Assembly: GCA_012184525.1 (NCBI GenBank)
Contig: WOFQ01000067.1
Coordinates: forward strand, 1-64,000
Source of the DNA: Xenoacremonium recifei
Lineage: Eukaryota > Ascomycota > Sordariomycetes > Hypocreales > Nectriaceae
Reading direction: 5' to 3'
DNA length: 64,000 bases
Below the pieces are notes generated by a model, which worked only from the letters and a program-made list of their open reading frames with translations, was not told where the DNA came from and did no database searches. This document shows, piece by piece, positions 55,953 through 64,000 of this stretch. The translations under genes and the position numbers were made by a program. The first letter of the stretch is position 1. Every line of letters begins with the position of its first letter.

Positions 55953-57784
55953 ATGTCATCCTATACTCCCCCCAATGAGAAGGCCACCGTGGTTGAGTCC
56001 GAGATGGGGAACCACTCAGGGCGTGTTGGTGAGATTGCGCGCATTGACGCGAAGGCCACAGCTCCCGGCACGACTTTGGCGTCCTTTGCGCATCTTGATG
56101 AGAAGAAGATTCTCCGAAAGGTAAGTCTCAGAGCGCGTTCTCGGATATGCACTCAGAATCATCCTGACTTTGATGCAGATGGATATTCGACTGATCCCCA
56201 TGCTGGCTCTCCTCTATTTACTATCCTTCCTCGACCGTGAGCGCCGCCCGACTCTTACTTGATGACAATAATCCAATGCTGATTTCTTATCAGGAGGAAA
56301 TATTGGCAACGCAAAAATCGAGGGTCTGACGGAAGACCTGAATATCCTCCCAGATCAGTACAACTGGTGCCTGACTGTATTTTTCTTCACATATGCCACT
56401 TTCGAGGTCCCGTCAAACCTGCTCCTCAAGAAGCTTCGGCCTAGTATCTGGTTGCCCGCAATTATGGTGGCTTGGGGGACTGTTATGACCCTTATGGGAG
56501 TTGTGCAGAACTATCACGGCCTTCTGATTGCTAGAATCTTTTTGGGAGTGACCGAGGCTGGTCTCTTCCCTGGAGTTGCCGTAAGTCCTGCATGCCCCGG
56601 GCTCTCCGGCACTAGCCCTTGAAAACTGACCTTCATCATAGTACTATTTGACCATGTGGTATTGCCGCCACGAGATCCAGTTTCGCCAGGCACTCTTCTT
56701 TTCCGCTGCTTCCATCGCGGGAGCGTTTAGTGGTCTGCTTGCTTACGCCATTGCTAAGATGGACGGAGTCGGCGGCTACGCGGGTTGGCGTTGGATCTTT
56801 ATTCTCGAAGGCATTGCCACTGTTCTTGTCGCAATCTCCGCTTTCTTCTGTCTCTATGACTTCCCCGAGACGGCGACGTTTCTCACCGAAGAGGAACGTG
56901 CCTTTGTCATCTTTCGACTTAAGTATCAGGGCCAAGTTGATTCCACTGGGTCTTCGCACCCCCAAGTAGCAGAAGCCGATGACTTCAAGTGGGAATATGT
57001 CTGGAGTGCCTTCAAGGACTGGCAGATCTGGGTAACTATATTTGTGTATTGGGGTGTAAGTATAGGGCCATCGTATTTTAAAAGAGGATTCATTAACAGG
57101 AATTGCAGATTGTTTGCCCTCTCTATGGCATCAGCCTTTTCCTCCCGACTATCATCAAAGCCCTGGGATACTCTTCCAGTAAAGCTCAACTCATGACAGT
57201 CCCCATCTACATCACTGCAGCTATCCTGGCCGTCATCATGGCCTACTTATCTGACCGTGTCGGAAAACGAAGTCCATTCATTATCACCTTCCTCTGCACA
57301 ATGATCGTGGGATTTTCCATGTGCATATCAAGCTCCAACCCCAAGGTTGTCTACGGAGGTGTTTATATCGCAGCCTGCTCTATCTATCCCGCGTTCCCAG
57401 GTATCATCTCTTGGCTTGCAAACAACTTAGGCGGTAGTTACAAGCGAAGTGTTGGTATGGCTATCCAGATTGGCGTTGGAAACCTCGGTGGCGTAAGTTC
57501 CAATCGACTTCAATTTCTATATCTTCTCTGCTGACTGTCTTACGCAGGCCATGGCGTCCAACTTTTATAGAGCCAAGGACTCGCCCCGATACAAGCTTGG
57601 CCACGGCCTGGAATTAGGTTTCATTGTAGTGGGAATATTTGCGGCTTTGACATTGGTCGTCTCGTACTCTATGATCAATAAGAAGCGCGATCGCCAAATC
57701 TCAAACGGGGAAGCCAGTAGGTATACACCCGAAGAATTATCTGCAAAGGGAGACAAGGCCTTGACCTGGCGGTATATGTATTAG
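55953..57784 (+). CDS. MFS transporter, allantoate permease/anion symporter family
   Basis: Six exons (55953-56120, 56179-56236, 56294-56580, 56642-57055, 57109-57492, 57548-57784) give 515 residues. LYLLSFLDRGNIGNAKIEGL at the first membrane segment is the strongest family signature. GVTEAGLFPGVAYYLTMWYCRHE, GWRWIFILEGIATVL and the loop YLSDRVGKRSPF add to it. The central loop (about 250-300) and the C-terminal tail are hydrophilic. Members of this fungal family take up carboxylates, vitamins and sugar acids. The start context is CACCATGTC. It shares a long divergent promoter and the TCGGATCCGA palindrome with the Zn2Cys6 regulator, which suggests co-regulated uptake. The substrate is unknown. 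Confidence 0.89.
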
Positions 57785-58242
57785 CTTTCAGAGGCCGCGC
57801 TGTGCTACAAGAGAAACTAGATAGTTCGAATGAGCGAGTGAATAAAACTTGGCAAAACACTCCAAGATACAATGCGTTTTCTCAGTGCATTAGCACCCGG
57901 GTTAAAACTCGTGGCGACCTGGAAGCCTTCTGAGAACAGAACATTCATCCAAGGCACAAAAGGTGCCCGCACCTCTCGCATGACATCTTGAACAGGGCAG
58001 CTCTCTGTAGTGATCCTGGAGTGGAAGCGGCATCGCTATTTATGTAAGTATTTTAAACTATATCTGAAAATACTAGAAGAAGTAATTTGCTTGTTATACC
58101 TATTGATTCAAGTTTTTTAATAGCTAAGAAATTATCTCAAGGTCTTAATCTCTTATAGTTGCATGGGGAAAAAGAGGCATGGTGAGATTGAGGTGGATGG
58201 AGGTCGATTTATTTATACCAGCCAGAATGATGTCGCTCCATG

Positions 58243-58318
58243 ACGGCGAATTATACAGCGGCGAAACTCCACAACGGCAAAATCCCACAACGGTAAATCT
58301 CCATCACGGCGAAATTCG
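58243..58318. repeat. Degenerate 16-bp minisatellite, five units
   Basis: Units anchored on CGGC/CGGT begin at 58244, 58259, 58275, 58291 and 58307, so the period is 15-16 bp. A typical unit is CGGCAAAATCCCACAA. Units differ by point changes. It lies in gene-free sequence. Confidence 0.7.
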
Positions 58319-59874
58319 TTTTGGGGCAAGGCTGCCTTGGCTTTTTTAAGGCTCGGCAGTTATTCTTCGCCTCGTCCTTTTTCTGGCCACGATCTAGGAA
58401 CCCTCTCCCCTTCCCTCTAAAATAGAACTTCTGAAAATTTCTCAACTTTCGGATCTCGGAGTGCGGTAGATGATCACTGACAGAAAGGCTGGTATTGAAC
58501 GGTTTTTGCGGCAATGTGGCCCTGTTGATTGACTAGCGGGAACACAGGCTATAAAGGCTATACTGAATGAAAATGCTGCATCAGACATGTTCTCGGCAGT
58601 GATGTTCCGTCAGCGGATAGTGGCGCTCTTAGGAGTTGTTTGACACTCATATTCTCTGTTTGACTTCGGATGTCAACGCCGGCGGCACCCAATGAGCACT
58701 ACGACAATAGGATCTGTTGAGTACGACTGAGCCGATTTTTCCGTCTGGAAATTTGTGGCGTTCGGAGACTTTAGCTAGACACGTTCCTAGAAACAACACA
58801 GTGTTGACTCTATGAGACAAGACACGTTGACCTTTCGAGTCCCTTAACTTAGAACGCGTGTTTAGAGTGGACAGGTTTTAAAACCCCTATTCCTACCTAA
58901 AGGTGCAATTATATTTAGATTAGTATTTGTGAACTGCTTGCGAAAAGAGACAAGAGTTAACTATAGTGACCAATCGTTAGACGTTCTCTGAAACACCAGC
59001 CGCCAGGGTTGATCAACTAATGCATGTCTTAGAGGCGAGAGACACCACGGCAACCCGTTTCCGGTTTGCGTCATATATCGCATGGGAAAAGTGTGTTTGT
59101 CTCGTATTGCGTGTCTTGAGCTATCAATTGAATTTGTTCGTTCGTGAGTTCAAACTTTGCGGCGACCAACAACCCAATCGCGCGACACCAACAGTGACTC
59201 GAGATAGCGGGCGGGGACAAGTCGCGACCTTTCTGGGCTGAAAATCAATCAAGGCAGCTGAGAAGGCGTCTGGATTTTTACTTATCACCGATTACATTCC
59301 CGCACAAACTCAAAAGGCATGACCATGCGACCTGGGTCGAGTCAGCCTACCAGAGTGACTCTGGCAACGATCAGCTCAGGAGCGGATTCGCCGCCTCTTT
59401 TCCAACGTCATGCATCCAGTGAGCCAACGAGCACAACGGCTCTGCCGTTAAAAGTCACGGAGTCACTACCATGTCGGGCGAGGCCGGCCCACGTTATGCT
59501 CCCACCTGGCCGGAGGATCGTCGCCGGGCTAGCCCACGGGAGCATGTCGGTGATTTAGAGTTGGAGCAAGACGGGACACATCGGAAGCCCTGCCATCCCG
59601 GGATGTCCTAGACACGGGGTAATGTCTGGGGACGGCCTGGGGACTCCGCACCTATGCTGGGATCGTTGTCTCCCCTCACTCTATGCAGTCAAGCTGTGAA
59701 CATGTCATCTGACAGGACAAGAGGGGTTGGTATTTGGCACTTCTGAGAGGTTCTTTGGTAGGAGAAGCTAGGGGCGGAGAAATATAGATCGACGTCCGCC
59801 TGACTATGGCAGCAATGAACCAAGAGCAGTTGAGATCGACCATGAGGGGATGCGGTGAGAAGACGCTTTGTGGT

Positions 59875-59882
59875 TATAAAAG
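59875..59882 (+). promoter_or_regulatory. TATA box of the carboxylesterase gene
   Basis: TATAAAAG lies 184 bp upstream of the chosen ATG at 60059. It is a near-perfect TATA element and would place the transcript start upstream of the 20-bp duplication. Confidence 0.55.
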
Positions 59883-59956
59883 CGAGCAGGCCGCGCACAA
59901 AACAATACGCTAAGAGGCAGTCGTGAATGCGTTTCGTGGTTTCTTTTTGCGCTGTC

Positions 59957-59996
59957 TGTCATTGGACTTTCCCCATTGTCATTGGACTTTCCCCAT
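59957..59996 (+). repeat. Perfect 20-bp tandem duplication upstream of the carboxylesterase
   Basis: The unit TGTCATTGGACTTTCCCCAT is repeated head to tail at 59957-59976 and 59977-59996. Each unit contains ATTGG, the reverse of a CCAAT box. It lies between the TATA box and the ATG, so it may be in the leader rather than the promoter. Confidence 0.8.
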
Positions 59997-60058
59997 ATAC
60001 GCCCAATCCACGCTGTGGCGTCAACATTACTCGACCCCTCGGAACATCCCAACTGGCA

Positions 60059-61722
60059 ATGAGGTGTCTAAGTTATGCCGCTGCCACCGCGGCCCTGCTT
60101 CTATCTCCGGTGCTTTGCGTCGATTCTTTAGTAGACTTGGGTTACAGCAAATATCAAGGCAAGGCGCTGAACAATGGTATCACTCAATGGCTGTCCGTAC
60201 GATACGCGGCACCGCCAGTGGGTCAACTGAGGTTCAGCCCGCCACAAGATCCAGACCAGACGGACGAAGTTCAAGATGCTAGTGACGTAAGTCTGAATAG
60301 TACGCGAAGAAAATTCAAGATGCTAAATATCGCGGGCAGTGGGGTCTCATCTGTCCCAAGACGGGTGCGGAATCAAGTTACATAGGAGACACCGAGTCAG
60401 AAGACTGCCTCTTTATCAATGTCTTTGCGCCCTCCGATGCCGACGAAGGGGATAACCTGCCCGTGTTTTTTTACGTACAAGGCGGTGGCTTCAACGAGAA
60501 TTCCAATGCTTTCATCAATGGGTCAAGCCTCATTACTGCCAGTGGCATGAACATGATCTTGGTGACGCTCAACTACCGCGTTGGCCCGTATGGATTCATG
60601 GTGGACGGAGACAAACTGACGCCCAACATCGGCATCCTCGACCAACGAAAAGGTCTTGAATGGACACAAAAGTACATCTCGAAATTCGGAGGAGACCCAG
60701 GGCATGTTACGCTCGGCGGCGATTCTGCTGGAGCCGCCAGTGTGAGCCTCCACCTCAGCGCCTACGGAGGGACTGCTTCCGGGCTCTTCCACGCAGCCGC
60801 CGCAGAGTCAGTGTCCTTCGCCACGACACTCACTGTAGCAGAGGCCGTATATCAGTACGAAAACTTTGCCGTCCGTCTTGGATGTGCCGGGTCAGATCCA
60901 ATTGCGTGTCTTCGGAGTAAAACGACGGTCGAGCTGCAAGACGCAAACTACAACATCCCATTTCCAGGGGCCCCTGCAGCGCCCCTTTATATGTGGGATC
61001 CCGTGATCGACGGAAGCCTGATCCCAGATTATACATATAATCTCTTTCAAGAGGGCAAGTTCATCAAGGTTCCGGCCATCTTTGGAGACGACACCAACGG
61101 CGGAACGGTGTTTACTCCTTCAAACACCTCGACTCTAGCAGAGAGCAATGTCTTTCTCAAGACTCAATTTCCATGGCTGACTCTAGATCAAATCGGCACA
61201 CTGAATGATCTTTATCCAAACCCAAACGATACCTGTCCAAATGCCGGATGCTACTGGCGACAGGTTAGCAACGTCTACGGCCAAATGCGTTACATGTGCC
61301 CGGGCCTCTACATAACTTCCTCCTTTACTCGCTACGGCATGCCGAACTCCTGGAGTTATCTCTATAATGTTGAAGACCCTACGCTGATGGCTGAAGGCTA
61401 TGGAGTACCGCACACCGTTGAGGTCAATGCCATCTTTGGGCCGGAGAATGCCGGAGGCACACCCCCTGCAAGCTACCTAGAGGGGCAGGAGAATGCGGCC
61501 GTGATACCAGTCATTCAGGGCTACTGGTCCAGTTTCATCCGGTCCTATGATCCGAATAAGTATCGACATCCCGGGTCGGCCAAGTGGGAGACGTGGACCG
61601 ACAATAGGAAGCAGCGATTAGTTTTTGAGACTGGTGGCAAGACGGTTATGCAAAAGATAACCAGAGACTTGCAGAAGAAATGTTCATATTTTGCTTCGAT
61701 AGGTGCCAGCGTGCGCCAATGA
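60059..61722 (+). CDS. Secreted type-B carboxylesterase/lipase-like protein
   Basis: Two exons (60059-60286, 60340-61722) give 536 residues, normal for the family. The signal peptide MRCLSYAAATAALLLSPVLC fixes the start. RYAAPPVGQLRF and SEDCLFINVFAP are classic type-B signatures, and FFYVQGGGFNENS carries the oxyanion-hole glycines. The nucleophile is Ser205 in GGDSAGAASV, and His434 in HTVEVNAIFG is the likely catalytic histidine. The usual DEGT acid site reads GDDTNGGT, with Gly330 where a Glu is expected, so the acid member may be another residue or activity may be altered. The protein is likely secreted and acts on esters if active. It is followed in the same direction by an MFS gene. 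Confidence 0.87.
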
Positions 61723-62201
61723 ACGAACGTATCATAGAGCGTTGTTTGGGGGTTGTCGGTTATTCATTTGCTTCACAATAGCCTCCTAGTACATTCTTCA
61801 ACTGGCTGGAAAATAAATCCTGTACATAGTAATGCTGAATCCATATTCTAATTACCGAGATTTCTCATAATCCATAGTGAAATGTGTCCCATTAAGTTTG
61901 CGGCGCTATGCCATATTGGCTTTCGGATTCCGTTTGCCAGAGCAATTAACTGAATCTGGACATTTTCCGACCCTACCCCGCGATCAAGACGCGGAGCCAT
62001 CAATTGGGAGCATGTCCTCGGAAATCCGGGGTAATGCGGGGGAAGAGCCCGTTTCACGGCTGCTGGGAGGTTGTTTAAGAGTGGCTTTGAGAGCAGCTTC
62101 AGTCTCGACTGTAGACAAGTCGAATATCGACGTTACCCCGGAAAGTTTCAAACTCATAACCTTCTAGGTTTATTATAATAAGCCGCCCAATACATTCAGC
62201 A
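61723..62201. other. Intergenic region, carboxylesterase to MFS
   Basis: About 0.5 kb with the carboxylesterase 3' flank and the MFS promoter. It contains CGGAAATCCGGGG near 62024, a CGG/CCG-type sequence, but no repeated element. No gene seen. Confidence 0.45.
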
Positions 62202-63809
62202 ATGCCGACTAACCAAGATGAGCCGGTCTCTGTCTCTGATGCTGTGAAAATGGGTGCATCCGAGGAACAAGTCGAGTTCTCAGAGAACATCACCCGTGAC
62301 TGGTCGATGAAGGAGGAAAAGAGGGCTAAGTTGAAGTAATAGTAGATGCTTACTTTGGTCGATGGTTGGACTGACCAAATGGACAGACTTGATCTGATTC
62401 TCATGCCTCTCCTAGTGCTTGGTTTCCTTGCACTCCAGATGGACAGAGGAAACATCTCCAACGCACTCACATCGACCCTTGTTAAGGATGTCGGCTTAAA
62501 GTCTGACGAGGTCAACGACGGTAATCAACTTCAACTCGCCGCCATTGTCGTATTCGAGATCCCCTTCAATATGGTCCTCGCCAAGTTTGGCCCGCAGTAC
62601 TGGCTTACTGGTGAAGCATTTGCTTGGGGCTTAGTTGCCCTCTTTCAAGCCTTCATCACTAATAAATCCTCCTTCTATGCGACTCGATTTCTACTTGGCA
62701 TGTTTGAAGCCGGATATCTGCCTGGGTCAATGCTACTTTTATCTACTTTCTATACTCGAGACGAAATCGCCCTTCGAACTACAATCTTTTATATCGGGAA
62801 CTACTTGTCGCAGGGAATAGGATCATTGGTTGCTGCAGGAGTCTTTGAATTATCGGGCAAAGATGGACTTGGTGGGTGGCAGGTGAGACTCCGTATCCGC
62901 ATTATCGTCGGATGCGACCAGGACTAATTCGAAACCCAGTGGCTCTTCATTATCGATGGCCTTTTCACTGTCCTGGCAGCAGTAGCATTTTTCTTCTTCC
63001 TCCCGGCATCACCGCAGCACACCATGCCTATCTGCCATATCAAAGCTTTCGACTTCTACACCGAACGAGAGCGACACATTCTGCATAACCGGATCCTCCT
63101 TGACGACATCGACAAATCAGTCCCTTTAACCGCCTTCACTTTTAGAGAATTTATGACCGTATTCTTCAAGTACAGACTCTGGGGCCATCTCGCCATCAAC
63201 TTGGTGGGCATCGTACCCAAGGGAGGACTGCAGCTCTATTCTCCCACAATCATCAAGAGCCTTGGATTCACAACTACGAAAGCAAATGCTTTAGCTTCTG
63301 TGTCTAACTACGGCGTCATTGTTTTGGCAATGATTGGGGCCTGGATCTCTGATGCAACCCGCAAACGTGGCCTTGTCTGTCTTCTTGGTCTCACCTATTC
63401 GCTCATTTTTGCAGGTGTCCAATATTCTCTTGCAACCGGTAGCGGAAAGTGGACCAAATACGCCATCTTCACATTGCTCAGTTCCGGCAATGCTATATTC
63501 CAAGGAATTAATGACGCCTGGTTCTCCTCCAATGCCAGAAGTCACAAGGAGAGGTGCGTAGGGTTGGCCCTATGCGTCATGGGTAGCAACCTCGGTGGGC
63601 TTGCTGGACAACAACTGTTCCGCTCCTCAGATGCCCCGGCCTACAAAAATGCTTTCCTAGCTGTGTTATGCTGCTATGCTGGCGCTATGGTTCTTGTTGG
63701 ATGGCAAATGGTGGTATACATATATGAAAATAGAAAGACTTCTAAGGAGGAGGAAAGGAGCTCGGAGGTGGACCCTTCTCAGCCAAGACAGAGGAAGATG
63801 GATATCTGA
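62202..63809 (+). CDS. MFS transporter, allantoate permease/anion symporter family
   Basis: Three exons (62202-62335, 62387-62882, 62940-63809) give 499 residues with about twelve membrane segments. The signature FLALQMDRGNISNALTSTL at segment 1 places it in the Dal5-like family. TRFLLGMFEAGYLPGSMLLL, YIGNYLSQGIGSLVAAGVF and AWISDATRKRGL support this. The N-terminal 45 residues are acidic and cytosolic, and intron 1 falls right before the first membrane segment. The tail is rich in Glu, Ser and Arg. The ATG (CAGCAATGCC) is the first in frame after stops. It follows the carboxylesterase in the same direction, so it could import a product of ester cleavage; that link is only inferred from position. 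Confidence 0.88.
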
Positions 63810-64000
63810 AGAGTCATCATAACACACGGTCTTTGTTATGAGATTTCGAGTGTTAAGATTGTAGAAATATACTGATTGAACTTCTGTTTCGGTTGATACG
63901 GTAATCTCTAGAGAGCAATCAGAGGAAGAGAACCCGATAAGAAGATCTGCTTCATGAATCGTCTGAGTAAATTCCAATTCTTTTATGAAGTCTAAATCAC
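63810..64000. other. Window edge, 3' flank of MFS gene
   Basis: About 190 bp after the last stop. AT-rich; nothing further can be supported before the window ends. Confidence 0.5.

Larger units (their letters stand above)
57785..60058. other. 2.3-kb intergenic region with minisatellite
   Basis: No supportable gene. The left part is AT-rich. A five-unit minisatellite is at 58243-58318 and a GC-rich block is at about 59300-59550. The right end is the carboxylesterase promoter, with a TATA box and a perfect 20-bp duplication. Open frames in the GC-rich block have no recognisable features. Confidence 0.5.

Noticed and set aside
58251..58514. 87-codon minus-strand frame running through the minisatellite
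   Set aside because: Its C-terminus is just the translated repeat; nothing else supports a gene.
59319..59558. 79-codon frame in a GC-rich block
   Set aside because: No domain, no leader-like sequence; composition alone explains the open frame.

Overview
The window looks like the nuclear genome of a filamentous ascomycete (Pezizomycotina, probably a sordariomycete). Most genes carry short GT-AG introns of about 50-80 nt. The gene set includes the signalling mucin Msb2, four Zn2Cys6 regulators, major facilitator (MFS) transporters of the fungal allantoate-permease type and a secreted GH3 beta-glucosidase. No rRNA, tRNA, CRISPR array or intact transposon was recognised. All exon borders below were worked out by hand from splice sites, reading frame and family conservation.

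Left part (1-22.6 kb): widely spaced conserved genes with long pyrimidine-rich leaders. They are msb2 (-), an ERV2-type sulfhydryl oxidase (+), the proteasome beta-1 subunit PRE3 (+), a PHO80/PREG-like cyclin (+), an acetoacetate-decarboxylase-like protein (-) and a Zn2Cys6 regulator (-). About 7 kb without a supportable gene separates msb2 from ERV2.

Middle (23.2-34 kb): a likely catabolic cluster. It has a Rossmann/SAF-domain oxidoreductase (-), a divergent MFS transporter (+), a Zn2Cys6 regulator (+) and a four-carbon acid sugar kinase of the DUF1537/OtnK family (-). A GNAT acetyltransferase (-) follows. A CGG-N5-CGG element lies twice between oxidoreductase and transporter and once, inverted, upstream of the regulator. 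The simplest reading is import, oxidation and phosphorylation of a sugar acid under a local regulator; the substrate is not known.

Right part (35-64 kb): accessory metabolism. It has a GH3 beta-glucosidase, a 166-aa orphan, a SAM methyltransferase, an SDR with a mitochondrial-like leader, a 73-aa MGCC small protein, a glycosyltransferase-like protein, and a Zn2Cys6 regulator divergent from a monocarboxylate-type MFS. Next come a 3-hydroxyacyl-CoA-dehydrogenase-like protein, another Zn2Cys6 regulator and a divergent MFS, then a carboxylesterase and one more MFS. The 10-bp palindrome TCGGATCCGA occurs six times between 51.6 and 55.4 kb and was not seen elsewhere in the window. It is confined to the control regions of the dehydrogenase, regulator and MFS genes, and marks them as a probable regulon. 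A 12-bp inverted repeat sits in the divergent promoter of the neighbouring regulator/monocarboxylate-transporter pair.
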